A stretch of 64,000 nucleotides of DNA, taken from contig CM075203.1 of the NCBI GenBank assembly GCA_037577475.1, positions 5,287,501-5,351,500 on the forward strand, written 5' to 3'. The notes beneath the pieces were generated by a model. It made no database searches, was not told where the DNA came from, and worked only from the letters and a program-made list of their open reading frames with translations. Below are positions 51,110 to 64,000 of this stretch, one piece after another. Source of the stretch: Chaunax sp. Z400. Taxonomy: Eukaryota > Chordata > Actinopteri > Lophiiformes > Chaunacidae. The first letter of the stretch is position 1; every line of letters begins with the position of its first letter. Both the position numbers and the translations under genes were made by a program.

Positions 51110-51270
51110 GTTCAAAATATGCACTTTTACTTTTGGCATTTTAAGGAAATGTGATATCCTTACACGTTGGTGCTTTTACTTTTGTAAAATTTTGAATGCG
51201 TAACCTTTATTTGTAAGAGAGTATTTCTACTCTGTGGTGTTGCTACTTCTATTTTCCAGTCTGTTTATTT
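51110..51270 (+). repeat. Dispersed repeat, family C-like (copy 4)
   Basis: GCACTTTTACTTTTGGCATT, GGTGCTTTTACTTTTGTAAA and GAGTATTTCTACTCTGTGG match the ACTTTTACTTTTG portion of the fish repeat. It is diverged. Confidence 0.45.
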
Positions 51271-51639
51271 TACTGAATGCACAGATGAAGTTTGCACTAT
51301 TCAGGTGCCGGACCTTTCAACGGGGCAGAGGTTCAAACTTTGCTTTAGTAATAATATTAGACATCTCTCTCACACTTTAGCATTGTGTTGTGTCATGACT
51401 GCACTGATCTCAAGGCCAGTCTACCAATAATGTCATCTGTGCACCATATGTGATGACAGCAAAAGTCAGTTTAATCCAAAGGAGGAAGAGAAATGCTGTG
51501 AGCCTTTGCAGAAAGAAAGAAGAACTAGAAAGGCACTCATAGAGAGCAGACCGCCACCAAAACCCAACAGTCAATACATGTGTGCAATCAAGATGGCTGC
51601 TCTCATGGTTCTTGCAATGTTAAATGAAGTGGGGGAAAA

Positions 51640-52090
51640 AAAATCATAGATCCATCCCTTTATCTGCATGGATCTACTCCAAAAATCTGTGGTTCCTTCT
51701 TCAGGACAACGTCCAGTCTTCCACCCAGTTTCACAGTAATGCATCAAGTAGTTTAAGCGTAATTGACCAAAATGATTTTTTTTTAAAAAGAAGCCATATC
51801 TTGCAATGTGCAAAATAGGGGGGGGGGGATCCCTAATCTGCCCCTTTGTCTAAATCCAAATGAAATGATTTCCTTGCTACATGCCCAACCCTTCTACCAA
51901 CGTTCACCTAAATACCTCAGTTTATGCATGATAGATATAGATAAATGGTGGAAAAAGTCGTATCTCGCTATGATAAAGAAAAACTACATCCTGGATCCAC
52001 TCCAGAATTCACTGGCTTCTTCCCTGCCACATGCCCAAGTAGTTTGGTGTAATTCAACTAACAGATAAACAGACAAACAAACCAAACGGA
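51640..52090 (+). repeat. Cluster of two to three related repeat units
   Basis: The pattern GGATC(T/C)ACTCCA...TTCTTC..CC.C followed by ...AAGTAGTTT...GTAATT occurs at about 51668-51770 and again at about 51990-52055, and a degraded unit lies between. The last one ends in ACAGATAAACAGACAAACAA, a typical ending of a teleost interspersed repeat. Confidence 0.55.
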
Positions 52091-53159
52091 TCCCTTAAGG
52101 TCCTTGGCATACTAGGTAATTAGTTTCAACTAAAGACTTCCTCATGACCTTATACTGTATGTCATGCATGTTGTGAATTTAATGGAGCATGTGTCTCATT
52201 TTTTTTTACAGAGCTGTGAATCAGTTTTATCTCAGGACAACTTGTTGCTATTATTATTATTTATTTTATTTTTTTGGTGAAGGATAAAGTTCCTCTCTTC
52301 CCATTCAGCCAGTGTTGTTTTCTCAAGGCCCCCCAGGTCCCAGTGCTTGACATTACATCAGCACGGTGAAAAAGAACGCCATAATCTGCATCAGGCTCAG
52401 AGTTGTTCTTTTTGAATTGATGTGAGCATGTTGTCTGATCTTTCACGGCTAGCGTGTTGTGCTTCTGCGACAGGTTAAAGGAGATATGTTTGCACTTTCC
52501 TGACAGGGGCCTCTTGTGTCTGTGTGAATTAAAAATGTCACAGAAGCAAAGGCGAGTTTATTCATATAGCACTAAACACAAATTGGCTTCAAGGCCGTTT
52601 CAATTGCACAGCATTGGACAACATCTATCCTCAGACCTGTGGTTCAGCATATGGAAAAATGTCCCCAAAAAAAGGCTGTAATGAGGAATATTTTTTTAAT
52701 AAATCTCTGGAAAAATTGACTGAGTCTCAGGAAAAGCAAAACAAAAGGGATGCACAGACATGCAGTAGCTGTTGTGTTTACAATAAAATTACAGTATGGA
52801 CAATCAACATGACTAAAATATAGATAGATTTTAAATACATACGAAGAATACAATCCAGGCGGACGTCAAACAACCTCCAGGTGTTGCCAAACATATAAGA
52901 CGGCATCCTCCCCACCACAACATTAACAAAACAATATAAAATAAATAGAACATCCTCCTCTTGTCCTTTACACTGTAAAAATCTAATAAGTTGTTACTTA
53001 AAAATATGATGCCTTTATTGCCTTAGATAAATTAAGAAAAGTAAACTTGAGATTGTGAGTGTGCAATACTTACAACAACTTCTTTATTTTGTGTGTGTTT
53101 AACCCTTAAATTAGCTTGCTTACTGTTATTGCGATAACTTCAACTACCATTGTCCTAAA

Positions 53160-53585
53160 AACTATTGTAGCATGCTGAAATTTCTTATTGTATGAATTTG
53201 ATAAAAATGATTTGCTTCTTGCTCTGGAGCGCTTGTTCTTACAACACATCACACCACTTTAGTTCATCACCCTCTGGCATCACCCAGGCGGGACGTCACT
53301 AACCATGTGAAAGACTAATTAATGATGCAGTGGTGTTGTATAACTAACTATTTTCGATTGAAATATTTCTAAAGAACTAATTACTGCTTAACTGATAATT
53401 ATTCAGAACACATTTAAACAGGTTATTGCCCCAGACACAATGTCTCAAGGTATGATGGAAAACTCCACCCGCCTATCCCAGTATCTATTTACCCATTGTG
53501 CAAAAGCACAGTGGTTGTTTCAACTGTCATTAAACATTTATTTTCATTTGGGCAAAAGACGTCAGCTACCCAACAATCAATAGGG
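53160..53585 (-). repeat. Inverted repeat pair, copy B (dispersed element)
   Basis: This is the reverse complement of 43085-43530, at roughly 85-90 percent identity by eye over about 430 bp. It abuts a SINE remnant on its right side. Confidence 0.85.
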
Positions 53586-53780
53586 CAGCTGCAGAAAAAT
53601 AAACAAGTCAGGAGGTACAGCAGTCTCTCACGGAACGAAAGGTCGGTGGTTCCTTGAGCAAGATGCTGAACCCCAATTTGCTCCCTGGGCACCGTAATGT
53701 AATGGCAGCCCACTGCTCCTCGGGGATGGGTCAAATGCAGAGAAAGACTTTACCCCTGTGGGATTAATAAAGTATCTCAA
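53586..53780 (+). mobile_element. SINE remnant, internally deleted
   Basis: AAGGTCGGTGGTT (box B-like) is joined directly to CCTTGAGCAAGATGCTGAAC, then GCTCCCTGGGCACC, AATGGCAGCCCACTGCTCCT and an end GGGATTAATAAAGTATCTC. This is the standard 3' body of a fish SINE. The tRNA-like head appears to have lost part of its sequence. Confidence 0.65.
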
Positions 53781-55904
53781 AAAAAAGAAAAAAAATCTAC
53801 TTTGGAAGGGACCTGATTCCTTTCATACTGTATACATGACATGAGCAAAGATAAGCCACCATTCAACAAACTAAGTACATAAAGACATCCACATATCGGA
53901 TGGAAATATAGCACAATTCATCAAAAATGACAAATTTCCACCTTTTTCCTCACTTTTTAATCAGGCCTCTATATGATGCTTTTGTGAAATTGTTATCTGT
54001 TTTGGGAAGTGGGTGGATGTTACATCTGAGCATGTGCAGTAGTTCCCTCAGTGCTCTATGAGATCGGGCTTGCAGGCCAGCCCGACGTTTGCTGAGTGCT
54101 TCAGAACGGTTGAGAAGAAAAAAGTGACCTCAATGGAGAAGAATGCAGTGTGGTCTGTCCTCCCTCCCCTAACATCCAGCATGAGCAAAAATGACTTCTC
54201 ATAACCCACTGTTTAGCAGAGGGAGTGTATATGACTTGGGCCATTTAAATAGCCACAGCCGCTGTCTTCTCCTCCTTACTCCTCTTCCACCCTTATTTTC
54301 ACCTCCTCTTTTCAAAGGGCGGATGTGAGGGAAGCTGCCACGTTAAACGCTTTCCCTGTTGCTCCTCCAGTGATTATTCTCACTTTGCAAAGAGATGCTC
54401 AACGTCTCTGACTCATCATGCATATAATTGTTTAGTCATTAGTCTTTGCAACAATCTACATCAATAGTTGTACAGAGTTTTACATTTAGCACAGATATGG
54501 TGGAGTTTTGTCTCAGTCGAGGCTTTGAAAATCCTACTTCTTTCGGACAAGTAAACATATTCTGATCAAACAGGCTGATAATAGCTTTTGCTTCCTTTTT
54601 CATGCCTTGCCCTCCTTTTTCTGATAGTGTGTAATTGCTCGCAGTAGTAGGAGTCATGCTGTGTGTGTTTCACAGCAGACAAACTGAAAGGACAGAACAA
54701 GCTGAGCAAAGACAATTTGCACAATAAATTGATTGAGATGCACAGAAGATACTTAAATATTTAGATCGCCATAGATTAACTCGATGAATTCACTTCAGAT
54801 CTTCAATTCAAGATCAAATAATTTCCCTTTTATTAGATCAAGTCAAATTGTTGACAACATTTTATCAGCTGTGGAATGTGGCCTACATTTCCATTTCCTG
54901 AATATTATTATCAGTGTGGCATTGGTGTCTCTTTATCTGCCACTGCATGCATTGTTTGCCATCTTGAGAATCTCCAGTGGAGGCCTAAGGAGAAGACATT
55001 TGGATGCACGATGAGGTATCCCGGTCCCAGCCACATGTTCAGAATCCACCGCTGCCGTTGCTGGAGGAGGAGGAGTTCAGATTTATGCTTCCCTCTTGTG
55101 TCACCCTGAAAATGCAGGGATAACAGCTTTCAGATGTGAGAGGAAACATGGAGGCTGGTGTTGGAGAGGCTGGAGGAGTTTGTGTTTGGAGTTTGCCGTT
55201 TCTACCAATGATCTATCCTAATAAAGGAATTTCAAAATGTTGTGGATTTAATATATGTTGGAAGTAGATGCAGGACAAGAGTGTCTTGACTAATTATGTA
55301 GAGGGATGCTCACTACTACATTAAGATTAGTGTGTGCAGGAAGGCAACCATGACAGCCTTGCAGAAACATACTGTTTCAATGAGAAGTTTAAATTTGCTT
55401 TCCCTTTGTTACATCTGGCATGTTTAGGCCATATGAGAGAAAGCATAATGCATGCAAATTATTTTCTCTGATAGTCACCCACACCTGCAAGGCCATTTTG
55501 CTCCACCTCTAGACGTCCTTGTAGGCTACGCTGCCTTTTAAATGATGTTGATCAGCGCAAGACTTCCAGGTGATATCTTTAATTGTGTGTTGTATTGATG
55601 TATGGGTGTTTTTTTCGACAATTAACTTAAAGAGGCTGCTTTAAGTGATATTTAATTCTTCCATCCACACAGTGATGTCACTGCAGCTAAACTAAAAGCA
55701 ATATCTAAAAACTTGACAGGACAGAGGAAAATTAAATGACTGTTAAGCTTCTGAAATAAACATTTTTAGATTTTTCTAATGGTGTTCAGATTTTACCGGA
55801 CAATTTCGCTGCATGAACCTGGACTGCATGAGTGTGACGTTTTTGGGTGTGTAGGAGAACACAGAACAATATCAGAACATCATATCAGGCTGCTATCAGA
55901 CTAG

Positions 55905-56210
55905 CGGCTCTGTGAGGCTTTGCTTCGGCACAACGGTACTTTGACTTAAATGCTAATGTCAGTATGCTAAAATGCTCACAATTACAATGCTATGATGATG
56001 TTTACCCTGTTCACCATCTATGTTTTAAGTGTTAGCATGCTCAAATGTTGATGATGAGCACGAAAACACAAAAAAATACATCTGAGGCTTATTGGAATGT
56101 CATCAGCTTTGCAGCTAAGACTTGGACAAATCTAGTAATGGCACCACATGAAAAGTTTAAAGTTAACATCAAAGTGATCCATTGACGTTGGATTAACTGA
56201 CTGACATGCT
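55905..56210 (+). repeat. Dispersed repeat, family A (copy 2)
   Basis: GCTAATGTCAGTATGCTAAA, ATGCTCACAATTACAATGCT, GTTCACCATCTATGTTTTAA and CTGAGGCTTATTGGAATGTC match the same fish family as positions 1-210. Confidence 0.65.
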
Positions 56211-59200
56211 CTAAAGCCATGCCACCAGCGTGGATAAAAGTGAGCACTGGTTGATGAGAGTGAGAGTGATAACAGGTTTTACCTTGTGAATTTTTTTTTT
56301 CTAGTCTTAATTAAGTCTTCATTCACAAAAACAGCTGCTGACATTTTCCAAGGTGCCAATAAACTGTAAAGTTATAATCCTTCCTCCCATTATTCGTCCT
56401 TAGTGACAGTAATGGCTTGGGCCACGCCCACCGAGGGCCTGTGCTTTCATTAAAGCCAACAATTTTCTGCCCTCTTCTTTGCACCTGCACATGCAGGTAT
56501 GTTGCACAGACACCTGGGTAGTTCTCAAACCAGGTGAGCTTGCAGATCTGCACGCAGATTCTCTCATTGTCACAGCTTTGTGTGGAAACTGGGATTTTAA
56601 CAGAGGCTGCATTGCCGCCGGCCCCCCCTGCAATTCCGCATTTAAACTGCATCTGTTAAAATGCCATATAAAGACCAAACAGTCACTCCTTTGGCACCCG
56701 TTACTGACACGGTCTGCCCCAAAGGTAGTAAAACATTAGATCATACTTTCTGTCTCACTGCCATGAAAAAAGGAGAATGTACACGAGTCATTCAGATGTT
56801 CCTGTGTCATTTTATTCTCTATTAAAATGACCGTAAAGACCCATCGTCTTCTGATGAGCAAGCTATAGATGAGTGAATATCGCAGTCCCAGCCTGTCTAC
56901 ATTGGGCTAAGACTAAGGCTTTCTCTTCTTAAAATAAATGCTAAATTAGAGGGTTTTAGAATGGAGGAAAAAAAGGCCACTGGGCTTGGTCCTTGGCCCT
57001 GTGCACTCAGCCACCCTGAAGTTTTCTTTCCTGTCTCCCATTATTCCTGGTCTTCTGCCTGGATGAGTCAAGAGAGAGGGAGAGCGCTGAAGAGAAGGGT
57101 TAAAAGGAAAGAAGTGTGGAAGAGGGAGGTAGAGAATGAGATGAATGAGAGAGACAGACAGAGAGTCAAGAGAGAGAGATGTAGAAGATGTCAGGGAGAG
57201 GTGGAGGGAAAGGGGCAGACTGGCTCTGCTGCATCTCTCCTCTGTCTGACGGCCAGTGTTTGAACAAGGACTGGAAACAGAGTAGAATTACAAAATGTCT
57301 GTTCAGACATTTTGTGAGAGCTCTAGCTTCAATTCACAGAAACTTTTAATTTTTTTTCTACTAAATCTCAGCTCCTTAATTACTAGAAGTTTGTCTAGAA
57401 GCTGTTCCCATGATAAAAATCTCTATTACGAAGTTGACTCATGCCTTTTTGGGTTGTTTTTTTTAGTTCAAGTTTGGTGTAGATTGACCTGCAAAACTCG
57501 TTCATAAAAATCAGAAGTGCCAATACGATCACATTTCAGGTTCTGGACATGTTCTGACACAGATACAAAAACACTGCTATTTGGGAACCTCTGCCATCGT
57601 AACGTTCCATCAAACAGCGGTTTCTGTTTGTGCGAAGGAAAAAGACGCTTTTATGCACGTGTTTATTAGAGTAAGTTGAGATTCATATGCAAGGGTCTAT
57701 GTAGCGGCAAGTCTATGTTTAAGAGAAGCCCTTTTGATTGGCTCATGAGTTACGAACTTAGAAGATCAAGGGATCTTTATTCACGCTATTATAGCACCCC
57801 GGGGTGTTTTACAGTAGCTGTAGGTGTTTCTGTTGCTTAATTAGGAGCCAGAAAGTAGTTTGAGGCCCTTGCAAAATGCACAGTAGGGGGCTTGGGGTCT
57901 AAAAGGTCCCCAGTGAGTGCTAAATAGAACTGCATTGTAATGTTTTATGACCCTGCATCAGTTATCTGCAGCGGCTCTTGAATGGCTTCTGTAGGGAAAA
58001 AAAAAGGCTGCTTCCCGTTATAGTGCTGCTCGCCTAACAATTGAATTAGAAAGAACCCATTTGTTAAGGGGAGTATTGTGAGCGTGTGACAAAATATATA
58101 GATTAATAAAAACAAACATTGCATTTTAATACCTAGAAAGTGCCATATTGAAATATTATATAGACTATATCTGAAAATGGTATGTAGATATTTAAAATTT
58201 AGTTTCAATATTTAAAAATTGATGTTATTTCCTCTACAAAATATAAATGAAAATATATGAATATAGGAAATGATATGATATTTTGAAGACGATGGTGTTG
58301 GCAGAGGTACACGCTCTCTCACTGCTGTCTTCCTCCAATCATTCCAACAGTCTTTTAGCTCTGATTTGGTCTCCACCACCTAAAAAAAAACATCCTGCTC
58401 TTTAGCTGTTAAATGCTCCAGTATGTTCAATAGCTAGTTCCTCACTTTGTCTTTCTGGCTTTAGTGCTGGCCAGGTAACATTCAGATGATCAGATTTAGA
58501 GCCAATGCTAAGATGCTAAAATGCTAAAATTGCTCTGAAGAGCTGAGAGGAGCTGCAGAGTCGAGTGATAACTCTTTTTTTTTTTGTGGATTATAGCAGC
58601 TTTTTAAACAAGGGTTGCAGAAGGAATAGGATGATAGCATAATATCATCACTTGTGCGAACATTATCCACCATGAGCAAAGACAATTAGCAACTGTCGCT
58701 AATACTAGTTTCAATTATGATTCAAGCGGTGGTTGATTTTGATCTTATTTCAGAATAAACAGAATAAATTTCTTGGAGGAAATAATTGTTGCATTAAACA
58801 ATAATGAAAGTAATTGTTAGTTTCAGACGTAACTGACTAACATTAAATCTAACTAGAATAATGTTTAGGATCTTAACAACTTGAGCCAGAAATGTGGATT
58901 GTTGCCTCTGCTTGTAATTCTGCACATTGAGCCGAGCCATGATCAGGCTCACTAGCGACAGCAGCCTCCTACCCTCAGCTAACGGGTAGCAGACGGCAGA
59001 GAGGTAAGGGTGGTAAAGGTAGGGTGGCAGGATGTACACCTGCAGAAACTTCTTGCCTTCCCATTTGTGCAACACTGAAAGCCGGCAAATAAGCTTTATA
59101 AAAGATGCTGATGTGACAACATCTTTACAATCAAGTGTATTGGGTCGCTGCTTATTTCCAGTATAAGACAACATCTGAGTGTTTGGAGTGAATAGCAGCT

Positions 59201-61769
59201 CTGCAGTCGATGATCTCGACCGTATCCAAGCATGTGAAGTTTAAACGCCTTCTGTCGGTGATCAGGAGAAGCGCAGTTTATGTGATGCTGGCAGCTGTTC
59301 ACGTTTGGGGGAAGGGAGCCCTGATTCCACTGGACAACGCCTCAAAGGCCAGATGCACATGATGAGCATTTAACTGAACCGAGCTCGACTCAGGCCGGCC
59401 CACATGAAGCTGCACAATCTGGGTTAAGGTTCCACGTCACAGCTCAGATGGAGCAGCCATGCTTTCAAAGTTTAGACTTTAACGGCGAGTTTGGAACTAA
59501 TTTCTTCTAAGTTTGGGGGATTTGTTTAACAGTGAATTTTGCGTGTTTTTGCAAATATTAAGAAATTTATGAGCATGGAAAAGTATGAAGAAAAGTCAGG
59601 GAAAGATTTGGGTTGTTGTTGTTGAAGTAAATTTAATATTATATGCTGTAGCAAAAGCCTCCGAAGACTTTATGACTTTCTCTCCTGAGGAAAATACAAT
59701 GGAAGATATAGCAGAAAAGAAGAGGACAGACACTCTGAGTCGGACACGTTAGGGATGGTAAGAAGAAACAGAAGCTTTTAATGCCTCCACGTCACATGTT
59801 TAACTACAGTAAGCACTGGTAGATGGTTCGGGGTGAGTTAGGAGTGGGTGGGGGTAATGGATGCTCAGGCTCTGATTGGCTCCATCTAGTTGCCCATATT
59901 TAGATTAGTGTCATGTCCCTCCCTGGATTGTGTTCAGCTGTGCTTAGGAATGAAAGGCAAGATGTCTGGGTGGCTCTCTGTCTCCACATCACACCATGGA
60001 AACTCACTGATAGCTCCTTCACTGCCTCTGAAACACACCTTGCCCTGTCACTTGTTAGCCGTCTCTCCCCAGAACAGATTTACATGTTGGAGAAACTGGA
60101 ACCCATGAAAGTTCTTCCTGGATCATGGAAATCAGACAGTTGAAAAATAACAGCTGTCTTGTTATAGGGATCTTATAGAGACATATAGGCTTTAATGATT
60201 CATCCTTCTTAGATTATGAGTGTGCAGTTGTATAAACACCGTTTGATGGAGTAAAGCAGAGCAGATAAGGTCTGCATGTCTGCTGGTGTTTGCTGGCCAC
60301 CGCTAGCCATTTGTTAAACCTCTGTTATTGTGTTAGCTTCCCAAATCATCCTTTCTTTCTTTTTTTTCTTTTCTGTCCACGTTTGCAAGCAAAAGAGAGA
60401 GAAAAAAAGAGAAGACGAAGAAGAAGAAGAAGAAGAGGAGGAGGTGCTCTTCTTTGCCTGACATGAAGTTTCAACTTTTCATTTCCCAGGCCTGCCACAT
60501 CAACAAAGGGAGTATGCTTGGCTCGAAATGCAAAGAGGAGGAACGAAAATGGTGTTGAGACCAAAAAAAAAAGGAAGGATCGACCACAGAGGAGAGAAAA
60601 GAGGGAGGGAGGAGGAGTCCGTTCTGGCACAATTGACTTTGTGTGGTGATGCAGAATCGTCTGAAACCATTTACCTACACTTCATCACAGTTTCTATTAG
60701 TATTGATGCTGCGTCAATTAAAGCAAATGGACTTCAGATAATTAAGAAATTCAAGTTAATTTCTTCTTCAATTGTTATGAAAATATGGAATCTGAATGTG
60801 AAATTGAAGATCAGAATTTATATACATCTAAATATATATATATATATATATATTTCTATATGAAATGTGTCCTCTAACAAACGTCGATTGCAGTGTTTTT
60901 TGATGTAGGAAACACTTTTGTGAGTCATAGTCCGTTGATGTGTGCAGTGCATTGAATATCAGAGTTCATTCAGAACAGATGGTCTTAGTTAAAGCCCATT
61001 ATCTAACTCAGGAAAGAATTTGAAGGTCTGACAACGGAATATAATCTGCAGGTGACTAAAGTTTTTAAATGTAAGAGTTACAGACTAAGGGTGAAATAAA
61101 AGTGGATAAGCACCTCGGAATCGTTGTGGCGCGTGACCCTCGGTCACAAAGATGTGACTTTTCATTATGTTTTATGGTTATACTTAACCTGATAATGACT
61201 GGCCACCCACATTTAGGACAGGATCCACTGCCTCCTGCCCCTTCTAACCTCTCTGACTCTGACGGCTGCACTCAAACTGCGCAGCCACCTGGGATACAAA
61301 CCAACCGCCATTTTCTTGAAAACCAAAGAACGTGAATTGTTCATTAAAAAATCTACATCTAGACATCTCAACCCCTGAGATTTAGGAGGATGTAAACCTC
61401 CAGCTCTCTGGACTCCTCTCAGCCCACTGACTCTCTCCTTCAAACATGTTCAGACACTCAGCAGTCTGCATTCCTTCTCTGAACGGTTTTCCTGGAGCTC
61501 AGCCGTTCATAAAGACGCCTATGGTGAATGCAGTCTGCTTCCTTTACCGCCTGCAATGTAAATAGGGATTCACTTTAATATAATCTCTTGGGGATGTCGC
61601 GCTGCATGTGTCCTTTTCAGAGGTTTCCACACTCATCCTGCAGCAGGAGAAAGATATAAGAATTTTTTTTTTAAACCAACGTTAAGCACCTCAAGATTTA
61701 ACGAATGCTTCATGTTTCCCTTTCTTTTTGACCTCACCCTCTACCTCTTTGAGCCCATTCTGCCATCTC

Positions 61770-61772
<3 letters not shown>

Positions 61773-61808
<36 letters not shown>
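61773..61808. repeat. (CT)n microsatellite
   Basis: A pure CT run of about 18 units. Confidence 0.95.
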
Positions 61809-61809
<1 letters not shown>

Positions 61810-63706
61810 TTAATTTTCATCCTGTCTCTACCTGTCTTGCGCATTGCTGAAGTTCTTTATTTCACGTTACCCCTTCCCTTGTTTCCCTTCGCACATCTAT
61901 AAGGTGTGGGAAGGGAGTGAGACACACATTTAACGGGTAGCCACCCCGGGGCATCCTTCCTGAGAGTTCACAAGGTAGGAGTGAGTCGGACTCCACCTTC
62001 TCCCACCCACTAAATCCAGCCCAGTCTCTCCCGGACTGCTGCTGCACTGCCCATAGCGGTGCTTTTTTTCACAACAAGACCAATTCCGCACCATGAAGTT
62101 ATAGAGTTTCTCTTTTTTGACTGTCAAACAGATGGAGATGCAGCACTGCTTCTACAGAATGTCATTCCTTTTGCAGTGCAGTCTTGCAGTGGTACATTAA
62201 AAGAAAAGACTTTACCACTAAGATACTCCTCCCACTTTTAGGGTTGCTTTTGTTCCAGATTTTCCAACCTTTTTTTTTTTTGCTGCGTATTCATGAAATG
62301 TGATATCTTAGATTATGGGAAGGGTCTTTTTTTTCTTCTTTTTTTTATGTCATGCCTCGCATGTCGCCCAAAAACACAGGTAACCTTCTCGAAGTGCTCT
62401 TCAGGGAACGAAAGCAAGTAAAGGAGAAGCAGGATGACAGCAAAAAGGAATAAGTGGAATAAATGAGTGTGAGGGGGGGGGGACATCTTTTTTGTTCTAT
62501 CCCTGCACATGAGTTCAATTCTTAAAGCATCTGGAATCACTCAACTCTCAGTTCTACACTGTGACTTAAGCCTTGGAAAGAAAACCATAAGAAGGAAAAA
62601 GAAAAAGAAAACAGTCCTGATGCAGTCAGTATTGAGGGCTAAAGGTTTTTATGGTTTGTCACAAAATAGAGTTTTTGCATATTGACACATGCACTGTTTC
62701 TAGTCACATATACACTTTCCACTAGCAGTTATCTTCAATGCTAATTTTCACTGTAACTTATTGACACCAAAATAACTTAACAATGACATCAGTGAGTAAC
62801 AGTTTCAACCAGACTGCTGTTACAAATGAAACCCATCTAGCCAGTTTAACTCTGTATAGATGTCGTGTGTAAACAGTAACACATACTAGCACAAATTCGC
62901 TAGCTTACGATTGTCTTTTTAAGATATGAATGTTCCTGTTTCACATAAATGTATTCTAGTTCTATCTTAAAGGTGGGGCCTGTGTTTTCTGAGGCAGCTG
63001 CATGCAGAGCATGAATGAAGACAGAGATACAATGAGAAAAAAATAACAGAGGATCCGTTACTGTGATGCCAAATTCTCAAATCAGAAACATATTTCAATG
63101 TATTGTTTAATTGTATTATGGGGGGAAAAATATGTCCAGGCAGTGTTTTTTTCCCCCTGCTTAAAAATTGACAGACCAAAACCAAGCATTCTCCATCTTA
63201 AAGCATGCTACCCACAAGCAGGAACATATAGTGGTTTGGTGCGGCCCGGTGCATTGTGGTTGTTGTAGGTTTTCTACCTTTTGCGCAAAATAGAATAACA
63301 CAGCCCTTTGCAAAGACCATGTTTTCTGCAGTGGGATAATTTCTTAAATACCATATTGAGGTTACCTACTCGTACTTAATTCTACTATGTTTCTGAGGAA
63401 AATATTATATATTTTATGCATAAGCTCATCAAAAACGACGCATTGCTATAGATTAAAGAGTTTTCTCCATTGGCACAAGCTATAATATTAAAATGCTATT
63501 TACAAACTCATACCTTTATAATGCATGAATATGTATTCCCAGTTTTCTGTAGCTTCCTTCTTCTTCCTTCCTTCTATCTTTATGAGATACCAAGTCATCC
63601 TTGAGTTAAAATCATTTATGTCAAACTTCTTCTTCGAAGTTCATAAATGCTTGTTAGACCTATTGTTACTGTACAAAGATTAGCTATTAGCATATATTAG
63701 CGACTT

Positions 63707-63722
63707 GTGTGTGTGTGTGTGT
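63707..63722. repeat. Short (GT)n microsatellite
   Basis: Eight GT units near the right end of the window. Confidence 0.85.
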
Positions 63723-64000
63723 TCACAAGTCAATGTACAGAGAGAGAAAGTGATTCCTGCAGGCTCAGTTTGATGTTCCCGCACATATAGGGCAGCGCAA
63801 GTCATAGCAAGTCGGCTACCTGTTTTCTATTACCTGTAGCTACGTTTACTCCTCCCACACATACCTCCACCAGCTACAGGCTCTATACCATGAACACTTT
63901 ACATCTGTCAGTTGCGTTCATGAATCAATAAGTAACATATGATTCTACAAAAAAAAATCACTTTTTATGAGCCAGCCACTCCCAACTAGTTAAAAAAAAG

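Larger units (their letters stand above)
40774..64000. other. Gene-poor 23 kb region upstream of col1a1
   Basis: No exon series, conserved protein segment or RNA gene was recognised. Open frames here are short and show no family resemblance apart from a broken LINE fragment near 46460-46900. The part next to 40774 should hold col1a1 upstream regulatory DNA. The remainder contains the repeats listed separately. Small or divergent exons could have been missed. Confidence 0.6.

Noticed and set aside
60346..60863. Open frames in a purine-rich region
   Set aside because: Composition is driven by GAA/GAG and TA runs; no conserved motif or splice context was found.

Overview
This is a window of vertebrate nuclear DNA, almost certainly from a teleost fish. 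The evidence is split genes with GT-AG introns, vertebrate-specific gene families, many fish-type dispersed repeats (tRNA-derived SINEs, a LINE tail, hAT-like and other shared repeats) and long CA/GT/AT microsatellites. Introns are short, so a percomorph-type genome is plausible, but this is not proven.

Layout. (1) Positions 626-13386, minus strand: the first four coding exons of ppp1r9b (spinophilin/neurabin-2). A long first exon carries the actin-binding region and the PP1 docking motif, and three short exons enter the PDZ domain. The gene runs off the left edge, and its 9.4 kb intron 1 is full of repeats. (2) About 13.4-17.0 kb: an intergenic stretch between two divergent genes. (3) Positions 17068-20989, plus strand: a complete 11-exon sgca (alpha-sarcoglycan), 400 aa, with a probable GC-AG first intron and two 27-nt microexons. 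(4) Positions 22977-40611, minus strand, tail-to-tail with sgca: a complete 51-exon col1a1-type gene (procollagen alpha-1(I)), 1450 aa. It has an intact 1014-residue Gly-X-Y helix, a VWC N-propeptide domain, a fibrillar C-propeptide, a TATA box, the collagen 5' stem-loop over the start codon, and candidate alternative poly(A) signals. (5) 40.8-64.0 kb: about 23 kb with no recognisable gene, holding SINEs, a LINE 3' end, a 10-kb-spaced inverted repeat pair and microsatellites.

The order and orientation PPP1R9B(-) SGCA(+) COL1A1(-) is that of human 17q21.33, so this is a conserved syntenic block. The three genes do not form one pathway: spinophilin is a postsynaptic PP1 scaffold, alpha-sarcoglycan belongs to the dystrophin complex of muscle, and type I collagen is structural matrix. 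Teleosts carry two col1a1 paralogs. Some features here (a missing C-propeptide cysteine, an unusual N-telopeptide) suggest this may be the more divergent copy (col1a1b, the alpha-3(I) chain), but the sequence alone does not settle it. I found no CRISPR array, bacterial-type system or novel multigene cassette. The most interesting points are variations within known genes.
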